Shown here in pieces: positions 9,474-19,434 of a DNA stretch of 64,000 bases. Origin of the DNA: Methanoregula sp. (GTDB taxonomy: Archaea; Halobacteriota; Methanomicrobia; Methanomicrobiales; Methanospirillaceae); NCBI GenBank assembly GCA_026625165.1, contig CP112999.1, forward strand, positions 248,001 through 312,000. The letters run 5' to 3'. Both the position numbers and the translations under genes were made by a program. Below the pieces are notes generated by a model that did not search any database, had not been told where the DNA came from, and saw only the letters and a list, made by a program, of their open reading frames with translations. Position 1 is the stretch's first letter, and each line of letters begins with the position of its first letter.

Positions 9474-12299
9474 TTATTCCTTTTCTTTGACAACGATTGT
9501 GAATGCAGTCCCCGCCGTCCGGTCGAGTTCGATCGTCCCGGAGAGCTGCTCCACGAGTGAGATCACGAGCCGCAAGCCCAGCGACTTCGCATTGCGCCAG
9601 TCAAAATTATCCGGGATGCCAACACCGTCATCCTTGTAGATAAGGGTGAGGGTGTGATCCTGCCTCTGGATCGCAATGGAGATCTCCCCTTTTCTTCCAT
9701 CGGGAAATGCATGTTTTAAGGAGTTGGATACCAGTTCGTTGACGATAAGGCCGACAGGAATCGCAGTATTGATATCGACATTGATATCATGAATCCGGAT
9801 GTTGAGAATGATCCCCTTTTGGCTCATCCCGTAGAACCGGAACAGGCTGTCCCCGAGGAACCGGCAATAATTGTCAAGGTCAATCCCTGCAATATCCGTA
9901 GACTGGTACAGTTTTTCATGGACAAGCGCCATTGCCCTGATCCGGTTCTGGCTCTCCTTGATCACCTGGGAGATTTTCTCGTCCTCAATATACCGTGACT
10001 GGAGGTTTAAGAGGGAGATGATGATCTGGAGGTTGTTTTTTACCCGGTGGTGGATCTCGCGGAGCAGCAGCACCTTCTCCTCAAGGGAAGCGTTGAGTTT
10101 CTCAGTCCGCTCCATGACCCGCTGTTCGAGCGTTTTATTCAGTGAGCGTATCTCCTCTTCCATCAGCTTGCGTTCCGTGATATCCTGGTTTGCGCCGTGG
10201 GTTTTGATCGTCCTGCCATTGGCATCTTTCGTGATTCCGAAACGCACGACAATATGCCGGACCACACCGTCCCTGCGGATTATCCGGTGCTCCACCTGCG
10301 ATGTGAACCCGGGGTCTGTGGCCTCTATGGCTTTCTTCACTTCATCGGCGACTACATGCTGGTCATCCGGGTGGACAAATTCCCGGGCATACACTTCTGC
10401 CGGGATCTTATTTCCGCCTTCACGCTCTGCAGTGGTTCCATAGAGAGCGTAGAACCGGTCATCGAAAGTAAAGATCCCTGTCGCAACGTCAAATTCCCAG
10501 TTCACCAGGTGTGCAAGGTCCATCGCCTCGGCGAGCTGGACCCGGCTCTCCTTTAGCGCATCTGCGGCCCTTTTGCGATCGGTGATATCCTGCAGCAGGC
10601 TCAACAAATACTTGTCGCCTGCCAGATCGATCACATCTGCTGAGACAATCAAAGTGCCGATCTCCCCTGATCTCTTCCGGAATTGTGTCTCATAGTCCCG
10701 CACTTTACCTTCCTTACGGAGCAACTGTACAATATGATCTCGGTCTTTTGGATTGCCCCAGACGTTCAGTTCAAGCGTTGTATGGCCAACGACCTCCTCA
10801 CGCGTGTAGCCGAATAAACGCAGGAAGGCCGGGTTGACATCGATGGTTTTTCCGTCCGAGAGGCGTGTGATGGAAATCGCGATGGGACTGGCTTGAAAGA
10901 CAGTGAAGAAACGCAACTCGCTCTCCCGCAACTCCTCCTCTGCATGTTTGCGCTTGGTTATATCGATGTGCTGGATGACCGCATTGGTGATCTTTCCGCT
11001 GGCGTCTTTTACCGGAAAAATAGTCACATCAAGAATTACAGATGCCTGCCTGTCCAGTACCAGTGTTTTGAGCTTCCGGGTATCATAGGTAATCTGGAAG
11101 TTTGCAGGCTGCCCTTTTAAAAAGACGTCTTGGACTATTGGTAAGAAACCCTGTTCTAAAACGAGGTTATCACCTAATACATTGTATTTGCCGACCACAT
11201 CCGCCGGCGTGATCTTCAAGAGGTCGCAACATGCCTGGTTGATGCGGATGAGTGTGCCTTTCTCATCAGATATCCACATCGGCAGAGGGCTCTGGTCAAC
11301 CAGGCTGTTTAAAAACGAGAGGGAGTTCTGCAGTTCCAGTTCATCCTTCTTGCGCTCGGTGATGTCGATAATTACGGAAATATATGTCTTTGTGATCAGG
11401 AAGACAAGCCCGGCAATTAACCCAAGAATGACAAGACCGGTTATATAGAACAGGAGAAGCGGCCTCTGGATGGGGGCCGACCATCCGCCGGCAGGCATCC
11501 CTCCAATCTCCCATGTCCCGGTGCCGACCGGGAATTGCTGGATGACCGCATCCCCGGCAAAGAGCCCGGGGTCGCCATAGAACACCGTCCCGTCATGGTT
11601 CTTTACGGCGAGGGTCAGGCTCCCTGTCTGGCCCGAAAGCCCGGCTTCGGCAAGGATAGGGGGCATATCGACAACCATGGAGGAAAACCCCCAGAAGGTG
11701 TTGTTGACAAAGAGCGCATCGGTGATGACCAGCCCCAGTCCGCCCTGCCTCAGTTCGTGGGGCCCATGGATTACGATCTTTTTTGTTTCGATAGCAATGT
11801 TATTGTATTTCTGCACGTAGGAGCGGTTGTCGGTGAGCAGGTTGTGCCCCGGCACGTTCTCGTTTCCTTTGAGCGGGTACACGTATGTCTGGATACCTCC
11901 GGGGGCCACTCCAAAATTGCGGATGCCGGGGGTTGCAGTATAAAGCCCCGCTGCAAAGCTGTCATATGTTCTCGTGAGGGTTTCTTGTGAAGGGTCTGAT
12001 AGTACATACGCAGAGAGCCCCTCAACGAGCGATACCCGCCGGCTGAGTGCCTGCGAGAGCTGGCTGCCGTATTTCGAGAGGTCAACAGCGACAACGTTGC
12101 GTTCTTCAGTAATGAGTTGCTCCTCATACCATGTGCCCGCCATCCACCAGAGCGGCAGGAGCAGGAAGAGGACGATAAACAGGGTAATCAGGAATGCAGT
12201 TACCGCAGGATGGCGGGTGTAGAAGCCCTGCAGCCGTTCTTCTATGGTCAGTGAGCCAGCCCGTGGGGATCCATCCGCTCCGGATTCTCTTGGTTCCAT
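9474..12299 (-). CDS. Membrane sensor histidine kinase: CHASE-PAS-PAS-PAS-HisKA_2-HATPase
   Basis: 941 residues. Two membrane helices (about 35-58 and 283-306) flank an external CHASE-type ligand-binding domain. At least three PAS domains follow (about 330-440, 455-575, 590-710), then the dimerisation/phosphoacceptor segment EIHHRVKNNLQIIISLLN typical of HisKA_2 kinases, and a HATPase_c domain with N-box NSLKHAF and DDGVGIP. It should autophosphorylate on the histidine of EIHHRVKNN in response to an external signal. The last 35 residues nearly match those of the next kinase at 12401-14221, so the pair are paralogues transcribed in the same direction. Confidence 0.85.
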   Translation of the reverse strand: MEPRESGADGSPRAGSLTIEERLQGFYTRHPAVTAFLITLFIVLFLLLPLWWMAGTWYEEQLITEERNVVAVDLSKYGSQLSQALSRRVSLVEGLSAYVLSDPSQETLTRTYDSFAAGLYTATPGIRNFGVAPGGIQTYVYPLKGNENVPGHNLLTDNRSYVQKYNNIAIETKKIVIHGPHELRQGGLGLVITDALFVNNTFWGFSSMVVDMPPILAEAGLSGQTGSLTLAVKNHDGTVFYGDPGLFAGDAVIQQFPVGTGTWEIGGMPAGGWSAPIQRPLLLFYITGLVILGLIAGLVFLITKTYISVIIDITERKKDELELQNSLSFLNSLVDQSPLPMWISDEKGTLIRINQACCDLLKITPADVVGKYNVLGDNLVLEQGFLPIVQDVFLKGQPANFQITYDTRKLKTLVLDRQASVILDVTIFPVKDASGKITNAVIQHIDITKRKHAEEELRESELRFFTVFQASPIAISITRLSDGKTIDVNPAFLRLFGYTREEVVGHTTLELNVWGNPKDRDHIVQLLRKEGKVRDYETQFRKRSGEIGTLIVSADVIDLAGDKYLLSLLQDITDRKRAADALKESRVQLAEAMDLAHLVNWEFDVATGIFTFDDRFYALYGTTAEREGGNKIPAEVYAREFVHPDDQHVVADEVKKAIEATDPGFTSQVEHRIIRRDGVVRHIVVRFGITKDANGRTIKTHGANQDITERKLMEEEIRSLNKTLEQRVMERTEKLNASLEEKVLLLREIHHRVKNNLQIIISLLNLQSRYIEDEKISQVIKESQNRIRAMALVHEKLYQSTDIAGIDLDNYCRFLGDSLFRFYGMSQKGIILNIRIHDINVDINTAIPVGLIVNELVSNSLKHAFPDGRKGEISIAIQRQDHTLTLIYKDDGVGIPDNFDWRNAKSLGLRLVISLVEQLSGTIELDRTAGTAFTIVVKEKE

Positions 12300-12400
12300 C
12301 GCTACCTTTCAGATACAGACAACCCTGACGATCCAAAATAATCTTTTTTACAGATAATCTCATGGAACAGTATTTAATATCATAGATGCCGGTTTACGGT

Positions 12401-14221
12401 TCACTCTTTTTCCTTCACAACAATCGTAAACGCCGTCCCCGCCGTCCGGTCGAGTTCGATTGTGCCGTTAAGCTGCTCCACCAGCCCCATGACCAGCCGG
12501 AGCCCGAGTGATTGTTCATGTCTCCTCCAGTCCAGGTCTGCCGGCATCCCGATTCCCGTATCCTTGATCAGGAGCAAAATATTGTCATCTTCCCGGCGTC
12601 CTGCAATCGTAATCTCTCCGGTTGTGCCTTGTACAAACGCGTGCTTCAAGGAGTTTGAGATGAGTTCGTTGAGGATAAGGCTGAGGGGAATTGCCGAGGT
12701 AACCGGGACCTGTATATTGTTCGTTTCAATGTTCAGCCGGATTTGCTGAGGATCTGCATTATATGTCCTGAAAAGGCTCGTTCCCAAAAATCTGACGATT
12801 TCAGACAGTCCAATCCTGGAGATGTTTTCGGAACTGTATATCCTTTCGTGGACATGTGCCATCGCCATGATGCGGTTATGGAACTCTCCCATTGTATCCA
12901 GGAACTGCGGGTCTTTGATAGTCCTTGACTGGAGTCTGATGAGACTTAAGATTATCTGGAGGTTGTTATTCACCCGGTGATGGACTTCACGGAGCAGGAG
13001 CACTTTCTCTTCAAGCGAAGCGTTAAGCTTCTCGGTGCGTTCCGCAATTCCTTTCTCCAGTTCTTCGTTGAAATGCCTGAGCTGCTCTTCCGCACGTTTA
13101 AGCTCTGAAATATCCCGGATGATGGCGATGAGATACATGGAGTTGCCAATGGCAATTGTATCGGCGGTTACCGATGCATTGAACAGCTCACCGGATTTGC
13201 GTCGCTCGACTACCTCGTATTGGTGCACCCTGCCATGCTCCTTTAGCTGGTCGACGAAGGCATCCCGGTCTTCTTTTTTCAGCCAGATTCCCAGTTCGCC
13301 TGCAGATTTTCCGATCAACTCTTCATGGGAGTACCCGAAGATTGCCGTTGCTGCTTCGTTTACTTCAACAAACCGCCCGGAATCCAGTTCGCTGATCGTG
13401 ATCGCATCGGGTGCAGAGATGAACGCTTTTGTATATTTTTCCCGGACAATCCGCAACGCTTCTTCCGCCTGCCTGCGCCCGGTGATGTCGCGGACATTGC
13501 ACTGGATTATATCTGTATGATCAACAGTATAGACGGTACACACAAACTCGACAATAATCTCCTGGCCATTTTTTGCCACCAGCGGCAATTCTTTGTACCC
13601 GATGTTTTTTTCCGTCTGGAGGTCCAGGAACGCTTTTTTTACCAGGTCAGCGTCCCTGAAGATCCCGGTATCCAGGAGATTTTTTCCCAGTATTTCCTCA
13701 GGGGAGGACCCGATTAAGGTTAGCAGGAACGGATTTGCATTGATGATCTCTCCCGTCTCCGCATCGATGAGCAGTATCCCGTCATTTGCTGTTTCAAAGA
13801 GCTTGCGATAGCGTATTTCGGAGTTGCGAAGGGCTTCCTTTGCTGCCTTCAGTCCAACTGCCTGTTTGATTTTATCGACCAGATCGGCGAATTGCTTCTT
13901 TGGGTCATCTCCTTTCTGGACATAAAACCGTGCCCCGGTATTTAACGCCTCGATCACCGTGTCCTCGCATCCCTTTCCGGTAAAAATTATGAAAGGTATG
14001 TCACCATAGGTTGGAAGGATGCATTTGAGAAAAGCGACGCCGTCATATTCAGGCATGGCGTAATCGGAAACAATTACATCATACCGGGTTTTTTTCAGCT
14101 TTTTTACAGCCGTTTTTACTGAGTCTGCTGTATCTACCTCTATCTCACCCGATTTTTCGAGAAACAGCTTATATAAATCCAGTAATACCTGTTCGTCATC
14201 TACACAGAGAACTGAGATCAT
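12401..14221 (-). CDS. Cytoplasmic receiver-PAS-PAS-histidine kinase hybrid
   Basis: 606 residues without membrane helices. Residues 1-120 form a response-regulator receiver with acidic pocket D8/D9, phosphoacceptor D53 (IVSDYAMPEYDG) and conserved lysine in VQKGDD. Two PAS domains follow (about 135-255 and 265-380), then a HisKA_2 segment EVHHRVNNNLQ and a HATPase_c domain ending in the same GTAFTIVVKEKE as its neighbour. It probably receives a phosphate from a partner kinase, perhaps the membrane kinase immediately downstream, and passes the signal on. The sequence does not show which output regulator follows. Confidence 0.85.
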   Translation of the reverse strand: MISVLCVDDEQVLLDLYKLFLEKSGEIEVDTADSVKTAVKKLKKTRYDVIVSDYAMPEYDGVAFLKCILPTYGDIPFIIFTGKGCEDTVIEALNTGARFYVQKGDDPKKQFADLVDKIKQAVGLKAAKEALRNSEIRYRKLFETANDGILLIDAETGEIINANPFLLTLIGSSPEEILGKNLLDTGIFRDADLVKKAFLDLQTEKNIGYKELPLVAKNGQEIIVEFVCTVYTVDHTDIIQCNVRDITGRRQAEEALRIVREKYTKAFISAPDAITISELDSGRFVEVNEAATAIFGYSHEELIGKSAGELGIWLKKEDRDAFVDQLKEHGRVHQYEVVERRKSGELFNASVTADTIAIGNSMYLIAIIRDISELKRAEEQLRHFNEELEKGIAERTEKLNASLEEKVLLLREVHHRVNNNLQIILSLIRLQSRTIKDPQFLDTMGEFHNRIMAMAHVHERIYSSENISRIGLSEIVRFLGTSLFRTYNADPQQIRLNIETNNIQVPVTSAIPLSLILNELISNSLKHAFVQGTTGEITIAGRREDDNILLLIKDTGIGMPADLDWRRHEQSLGLRLVMGLVEQLNGTIELDRTAGTAFTIVVKEKE

Positions 14222-14611
14222 AGGTTTTTTCCGGTACTCGTAATTTCATTATGTTCTCTATTGCCAATCCTCTCTATGAGTAATATCCTGAGAGATAACT
14301 GACCTTTTTTGGCAGTTTTAAAGAATACCTTACGCCCGAATCAAAAATAATGAAGAGAGCATGTCTTCTGCCGGGGGTAAATTTCTTTGTGGTGGGGTCA
14401 ACGGATGAGATAATATGTTTTTTGAAATAGTTTTTTTATTTTTTTAGGTGAATTGGATTCCTGCCGGGTCTTGTATTGGTTGCCTGCGTGCGGTAAATGC
14501 CTGCGTAACGCTCCGTAGTTGTGGCATAATCAGAAGAGTGTCCACCCGGTCACATGAAGGTTTGTACGGTCGTCGGGATTCTCCTGTTTATGACGATTAA
14601 ATAAGAGAAGT
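14222..14611. other. Intergenic region without a recognisable gene
   Basis: 390 bp between the receiver-kinase start and an unknown gene. It contains a T-rich run on the + strand (14418-14452) and no reading frame with family support. The promoter of the leftward kinase pair probably lies in its first 100 bases. Confidence 0.5.
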
Positions 14612-14956
14612 TTAAGCATCCTCTTCAAATATGCCCGGAAAGTATTTTTCGAATTTCTGGTCCTTTTTACTGATTAAGTGCTCGTACCCGGCAAGCCCTG
14701 CACGCTCGATTAAGAAATTTTTGGCAGCTTCTTCTGACAGCAGGTTAAATACTGACTTTGAGCCCTCCTTCACCGACCATGTGTGGGTATAGTAATAGAT
14801 CGCGCCGGACTGTGCCATGTGTGCATAGAGGTCTGTGCGGGATGAAGACGGGGAACCTTTGATGGGGAGATTGTGCGGGGATTCATAGAGGCATTCATCA
14901 GCAGAAAGGTTCACAACGACTTTTTTTTGTTCGGGCGTCATCAACACGACAGACAT
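14612..14956 (-). CDS. Conserved-looking hypothetical protein
   Basis: 114 residues, soluble, with no motif I recognise. The N-terminal half contains an acidic loop (SADECLYESPHN) and a tyrosine-rich strand (AIYYYTHTWSV); the C-terminal half is helical (LLSEEAAKNFLIERAG). Coding potential is supported by an even amino-acid mix and clean ends, not by a family match. A start at the internal Met6 is possible. It is isolated, with about 370 bp of non-coding DNA on either side. Confidence 0.5.
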   Translation of the reverse strand: MSVVLMTPEQKKVVVNLSADECLYESPHNLPIKGSPSSSRTDLYAHMAQSGAIYYYTHTWSVKEGSKSVFNLLSEEAAKNFLIERAGLAGYEHLISKKDQKFEKYFPGIFEEDA

Positions 14957-15328
14957 GTTCCGGTCACTCCGCTTCGTCCTTTGCCAGTGCGTGATTGCCT
15001 ATTTGCACCAGGTGCTCATAATATTTGCCACGGGACCTTCCGGTTTGTCCTGTCACACCGGCCAGAAACAGGTGAGGCGGGCGGGACATTCATCCCGTAT
15101 GCCCGGAATGCGGGATGGCAATTTTTTAAAAAAAGATTGACGGTACTACGGTCACTGTACACTTTCCGGTAAGCAAAAGAAGGATCCTTTCGTCCGGAAT
15201 GCCCCAGAGTGGACCGGAACTCCCGGTGCAGGAAAATTTGCTGGCCGGGGTCTGGGGCTCTTTCTCAAATCACAAATTTCAGATAGTCTCAGGCCGGAAT
15301 AGTGTGTTGTTTACAATCCGGAGGAACC
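14957..15328. other. Intergenic region upstream of the PEGA gene
   Basis: About 370 bp without a supportable gene. It has an A/T-rich tract at 15120-15137 and the Shine-Dalgarno GGAGG just before 15329. Confidence 0.5.
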
Positions 15329-17101
15329 ATGAGACATCTTGTAATGCTTTTCTGCATCCTGCTTGTCAGTGCATTTGCATTGCCTGCGGCTGCTTCCGTG
15401 GGAACAGTCACGACAGAACCGGGATTTATCCATGGCGTGACCATGGAGCCGACGACGGAACCGACCACCGAACCGACAACAAAGGCGCCCACAACCGAAC
15501 CGACAAGAGAACCGACAAAGGAGCCGACGCCCCCCCCGACTGTTGTAACAACTCCGGCCGGCCCGCAGGTCGGCTGGGTGACGATCGCCTCGACGCCCTC
15601 CGGTGCATCCGTCACCCTTGATGGCAAATCCGTGGGTGTCACGCCCGTTGCCGGCCTTGAAGTGGGGGCCGGAACCTCGCATTCCGTGAAGATCTCGATG
15701 AGCGGGTACGAGCCGTACCAGACCAGCTTAAGCGTCGGCGCCGGCGAACAGGCGGCTGTTGACGGGACGCTCAAGCCGATCGCCACTCCCGGACCGACCA
15801 GAGTGCCTACGGCAGTCCCGACCTCCCCTCTCGGGCCGGTCGGCGCCGACAAGGGCTGGTTCCGGGTGAACTGCAACGTGAACGGGGCGCAGGCATTGCT
15901 TGACAATGGCGCTGCAGGTTCCTGCACGATAGCGCAGGGGACATGCAGCATCGAGATCGCAACTACAGGCACACCGGTCAGCTCCTTCACCGTGACAAAA
16001 TCCGGTTACCAGACCTATACAAACACGGTTACGCGGATGCCGGCAAAAGGTGAGACGGTTGACCTGTACGCGACTCTCAACCCGGTCCCGGTCCCAAGCT
16101 ACGGGAGCATCCAGGTGGCATCCAGTCCATCCGGTGCAGTCGCGACGCTTGACGGGGGTTCATGGCAGTATACCCCGTGCACGTTCAGCTCGGTGATCGC
16201 GGGCTCCAGCCACACCGTGCAGGTCAGCCTGAGCGGTTACCAGCCATATACCACAACGACCTATGTTGGTGGAGGCCAGACGGCCTACGTGAGTATCAGC
16301 CTTGTGCCCAACCCCCCGTACCCGAATACCGGGTCGCTCAACGTTGCCACCTCGCCCAAAGGGGCGGACATCTACGTTGACGGCACATACCTGGCGCAAA
16401 GCCCCCATGTCATCCCCGGTCTCGCTCCCGGGAGCCATTCGGTGCGGCTGCACAAGGCAGGGTATGACGAGTACATCAATACCTTCACCATCTATGCAGG
16501 CCAGCAGACCCCGGTCTCCGTGACCCTGAACCCCCAGTACTCCAGCGTCGGTTCCATCGAGGTGTCATCCGTCCCGGCGGGTTCGTCGCTTTACCTTGAC
16601 GGGCACTACATGGGCCTGACGCCGTCCGGCGATTATTTTGATCTTACGAGCCTTGTCCCCGGCTACCACACCGTCCTGCTCCGGCACACGAACTACCAGG
16701 ACTATTCCCAGACGGTATATGTCAGCGGTGGAAAGGTTGTGACCGTGAATGCGGTGCTTACCCAGATCGTTCCCGGGCCGACCCCCTTCGTTAACGGCCA
16801 GATCGTGGCGGCATCCGTCCCTGCAGGCGCCGAACTCTTCCTTGACAACGTGTACAAGGGCATCACTCCTGTCACCCTTTCGGACATTCCCGCTGGATCG
16901 CACGTCGTCACCATGAAAGAGGCAGGGTACACGGACAATGTCCAGACCGTTACGGTTGTCGGCGGCCAGAGCACCGCGGTTGCCGCAACCCTTTCCGAAG
17001 TGGCGCCGACAGCTGCGCCGACAAAGTCACCGGTGAGCCTTGTACCGGTGATCGGTGCGCTCGCGGTACTGGGTGCGGTGCTGTTTGTCAGGCGCCGCTG
17101 A
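15329..17101 (+). CDS. Secreted surface protein with six PEGA repeats and a C-terminal membrane anchor
   Basis: 590 residues from the ATG at 15329, preceded by GGAGG at ideal spacing. A signal peptide (residues 1-22, ending LPAAAS) is followed by a threonine/proline/glutamate linker built of TTEPT-like repeats. Six PEGA repeats of about 70-95 residues each follow (starting near GWVTIAST, GWFRVNCN, GSIQVASS, GSLNVATS, GSIEVSSV and GQIVAASV). The protein ends with a second short Thr/Pro linker, a hydrophobic helix and an RRR tail, an arrangement like archaeal C-terminal sorting or anchoring signals. PEGA proteins are cell-surface structural or adhesion proteins. The Thr-rich linkers are likely glycosylated. 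Confidence 0.85.
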   Translation: MRHLVMLFCILLVSAFALPAAASVGTVTTEPGFIHGVTMEPTTEPTTEPTTKAPTTEPTREPTKEPTPPPTVVTTPAGPQVGWVTIASTPSGASVTLDGKSVGVTPVAGLEVGAGTSHSVKISMSGYEPYQTSLSVGAGEQAAVDGTLKPIATPGPTRVPTAVPTSPLGPVGADKGWFRVNCNVNGAQALLDNGAAGSCTIAQGTCSIEIATTGTPVSSFTVTKSGYQTYTNTVTRMPAKGETVDLYATLNPVPVPSYGSIQVASSPSGAVATLDGGSWQYTPCTFSSVIAGSSHTVQVSLSGYQPYTTTTYVGGGQTAYVSISLVPNPPYPNTGSLNVATSPKGADIYVDGTYLAQSPHVIPGLAPGSHSVRLHKAGYDEYINTFTIYAGQQTPVSVTLNPQYSSVGSIEVSSVPAGSSLYLDGHYMGLTPSGDYFDLTSLVPGYHTVLLRHTNYQDYSQTVYVSGGKVVTVNAVLTQIVPGPTPFVNGQIVAASVPAGAELFLDNVYKGITPVTLSDIPAGSHVVTMKEAGYTDNVQTVTVVGGQSTAVAATLSEVAPTAAPTKSPVSLVPVIGALAVLGAVLFVRRR

Positions 17102-17195
17102 TCTCATCCTTTTTTTACCGGGAATATACCGGAAATTTTTTTTGCAATCACTGGTGATGTTCTGTGGACAAGGTTATCCTGACAGGTAAGGCAGC

Positions 17196-17828
17196 ATGAA
17201 ATACGTGGATATGGACAAAATTTACCGGACCGTTCCGCCCGACCAGATCCCGTGGAACAGCCAGGACCCGCCGGACGCCCTTGTGGAGCTTGCAGAAAGC
17301 GGGACTCTAAAGCCGTGCCGGACGGTGGACCTCGGGTGCGGTGCCGGCAACTACGCGATATACCTTGCCGGTCTCGGGTTCGATGTGACGGGCGTCGACA
17401 GCTCCCAGGCCGCAATATCCCTTGCCCGGAAGAACGCACAGGCGCGGGGGGCGCGGTGCCGGTTCATCGTCGCGGACCTGCTTGGAGACCTGCATGAACT
17501 CCGCGAAACGTTTGACTTTGGTTTCGACTGGGAATTCCTGCACCACATCTTCCCGGAAGACCGGGAGACGTACATGAAAAATGTCGCCGGGCTCCTCAGT
17601 CCGGGCGCCGTATACTTCTCCGTGTGTTTCAGTGAGGACGACCCCCAGTTCGGCGGCACGGGAAAGTTCCGCCAGACAAGGATGGGGACGACACTGTATT
17701 TTTCCTCGGAGCCCGAGCTGCGGGACCTTTTTCTGCCGTACTTTTTTATAAAGGAATTATCCACGATCGGGTTTTCCGGCAGGTACGGGCCCCACCGTGC
17801 GGTCCGGGTGCTGGCAGAACGGCGCTGA
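17196..17828 (+). CDS. Class I SAM-dependent methyltransferase
   Basis: 210 residues with the SAM-binding glycine loop VDLGCGAGNYAIYLA (motif I, near residue 45), the acidic residue after strand 2 (VTGVDSS) and the FDWEFLHHIFPEDR segment at motif IV. The protein has the compact form of methyltransferases acting on small molecules or metalloids. The substrate is not indicated. It shares the fold and several segments with the methyltransferase at 20483-21061, so the two may be distant paralogues. Confidence 0.8.
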   Translation: MKYVDMDKIYRTVPPDQIPWNSQDPPDALVELAESGTLKPCRTVDLGCGAGNYAIYLAGLGFDVTGVDSSQAAISLARKNAQARGARCRFIVADLLGDLHELRETFDFGFDWEFLHHIFPEDRETYMKNVAGLLSPGAVYFSVCFSEDDPQFGGTGKFRQTRMGTTLYFSSEPELRDLFLPYFFIKELSTIGFSGRYGPHRAVRVLAERR

Positions 17829-17847
17829 TCTCCCTCCAATAATCCGC

Positions 17848-18459
17848 CTACACCACGATTATCCTGTCCGGGAACCGGATGGTCACCTCGTCCGAGATCA
17901 CCTCGGTCTCCAGCGTGAGCGTCTCCTTTAAGCATTTGTATGCAAGCGCACCGCAGTCTGCATTGATCGTGACGGGCTCGCTCTTATCCTGCCTTGCGTC
18001 AAGGTCGCCGATGCACTGGCTGAGGGTGTCGCCGCCGTTCAATTCAATTGTGTCCCCCCTGCTGTTGTGCATGCGAAGCGAGATGCAGACATTATGCGCT
18101 TTTGTGTCACCGGTATTGATGATCCTTGCCGTCAGGTCCCTGCAGGTCAGGCCGCAGCTGACCAGGTCGCCGGACTCTAAGAGGAAGTCGACCGGTTTTT
18201 TTGTTGGTCCCGGTGCTGCCTGGCCATGCGTTGTAACGGCGGCAGGCTGCTGGTTTTGCGATCCGGCAATGCCCAGCGGGGTCGGGACCGGGGATACATC
18301 CGGGGGCGGGGAAGGTGTGCCGGGCTTTAGCAGTCCGCCGGCCAGCACTATGGCAACCACCGCAATAACGATTACCGCGCCGGCGATGAGCAGCAGGATT
18401 TTTGTATCCGGCACCGGGCTGTCAGGTATCTGCAGTAAGGGAGGGTCTTTTTGTACCAT
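17848..18459 (-). CDS. Membrane-anchored extracytoplasmic protein, unknown function
   Basis: 203 residues: one membrane helix (about 20-45, ILLLIAGAVIVIAVVAIVLAG as a hydrophobic run), a Pro/Thr/Ser linker, then an outside domain of about 120 residues with four cysteines (CGLTCRDL, CIS, CIGD, CGALAYKC). The linker composition and helix placement are common in methanogen surface or lipoprotein-like proteins that carry FxLYD- or CARDB-like beta domains; I cannot name the family. It is convergent with the methyltransferase gene upstream. Confidence 0.6.
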   Translation of the reverse strand: MVQKDPPLLQIPDSPVPDTKILLLIAGAVIVIAVVAIVLAGGLLKPGTPSPPPDVSPVPTPLGIAGSQNQQPAAVTTHGQAAPGPTKKPVDFLLESGDLVSCGLTCRDLTARIINTGDTKAHNVCISLRMHNSRGDTIELNGGDTLSQCIGDLDARQDKSEPVTINADCGALAYKCLKETLTLETEVISDEVTIRFPDRIIVV

Positions 18460-18568
18460 CTATGCTCTTTTATTAGTTTACACAGGGTACCTGATGGATA
18501 TTCCTGTTTTGCCGGCACACCCGTCCCGGCACAAAACCACAATACCTAAAACAGCAAACCCATCATGT

Positions 18569-18934
18569 ATGAACCAGTGGGTCAAAGACACCGCTGGCCT
18601 TGGCTCAGGCCTCTGGCTGGCCGGGTACCTCGCATCGCTCCTGCTCTTCTTCTCCCCGTTTGCGGCCATCATGGGCTGGATACTCCTTGCCGTCTTTTCC
18701 CCGGTCACCATCGCGGTCGCGTGGTGGTGGTTCCAGGCACGGGACCTTGCCCTTTCCTATTACGCCAAAGTCGGGGTTGCGTGGACAGCGATCGCTGTCG
18801 TGCTCGATTACCTGTTCATCGTCCTGCTCTTCCAGGCCACCTATTACGGCCCGGATGTGTTTGTGTATTATGCCATGACATTTCTGATCCCGGTAGGTGT
18901 CGGCTGGTACCTGCGCCGGGTAGCGGGGAAATAA
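18569..18934 (+). CDS. Small integral membrane protein with four predicted helices
   Basis: 121 residues with four hydrophobic segments (about 12-30, 34-54, 68-90, 98-115) joined by short loops. The start at MNQWVKD is chosen because the reading frame upstream only runs antisense through the neighbouring gene. No strong Shine-Dalgarno is visible, so the mRNA may be leaderless. Its stop is 17 bp before the flavodoxin gene, which suggests co-transcription and perhaps a membrane redox context; that is inference. Confidence 0.65.
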   Translation: MNQWVKDTAGLGSGLWLAGYLASLLLFFSPFAAIMGWILLAVFSPVTIAVAWWWFQARDLALSYYAKVGVAWTAIAVVLDYLFIVLLFQATYYGPDVFVYYAMTFLIPVGVGWYLRRVAGK

Positions 18935-18951
18935 AAGGGGGACTTGTGCCA

Positions 18952-19434
18952 ATGAAATCACTCGTGGTTGTGTTTTCCTATCATCACAAAAATACTGAAA
19001 AGGTCGCAAACGCCATCGCAAACGTGCTTGATGCACCCGTAAAAACTCCGCGGCAGGTCAACCCTGAAGAGCTCCGGGAGTACGACCTGGTTGGTTTCGG
19101 CTCAGGAATATATGGAGCAACATTCGATCCATCTGTCCTCAAGCTTGCCGACAGGCTGCCGCAGGTCACGGGCAAAAAAGCATTCCTCTTCTCGACGTAC
19201 GGGGCCCCGGCCTTTGTTGCAAACAGGGAGTTTATTGAGAAAAATCACGAGCAGATCCGAAAAAAACTCCATGTGAAAGGGTACACGGTCATCGGCGAAT
19301 TCGGGTGTGCCGGGTGGAACACGAACAGTTTCCTGAAATTTTTCGGGGGACTGAACAAGGGCAGGCCTGATGCCCAAGACCTCCGGAATGCAGAAGATTT
19401 TGCCCGGGACTTAAAGGAGAAAGTCCAGAAATAA
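18952..19434 (+). CDS. Flavodoxin family protein
   Basis: 160 residues with the flavodoxin N-terminal phosphate-binding strand-loop (VVVFSYHHKNTEKVANAIA), the YDLVGFGSGIYG segment and the FSTYGAPAF loop that flanks the FMN ring. It should bind FMN and carry electrons in the cytoplasm. I start at MKSLVVV because AAAGGGGG precedes it at about ten bases. It lies directly after a four-helix membrane protein and ahead of an EFR1-type flavodoxin/ferredoxin gene, forming a small redox cluster. Confidence 0.85.
   Translation: MKSLVVVFSYHHKNTEKVANAIANVLDAPVKTPRQVNPEELREYDLVGFGSGIYGATFDPSVLKLADRLPQVTGKKAFLFSTYGAPAFVANREFIEKNHEQIRKKLHVKGYTVIGEFGCAGWNTNSFLKFFGGLNKGRPDAQDLRNAEDFARDLKEKVQK

Noticed and set aside
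17879-18934. 351-codon + strand protein
   Set aside because: The first 230 codons are antisense to the membrane-anchored protein gene at 17848-18459. Only the last 121 codons, from 18569, look like a real membrane protein.
18565-19434. 289-codon reading frame as one gene
   Set aside because: Its first 129 codons are an out-of-frame reading of the four-helix membrane protein. The flavodoxin starts at 18952.
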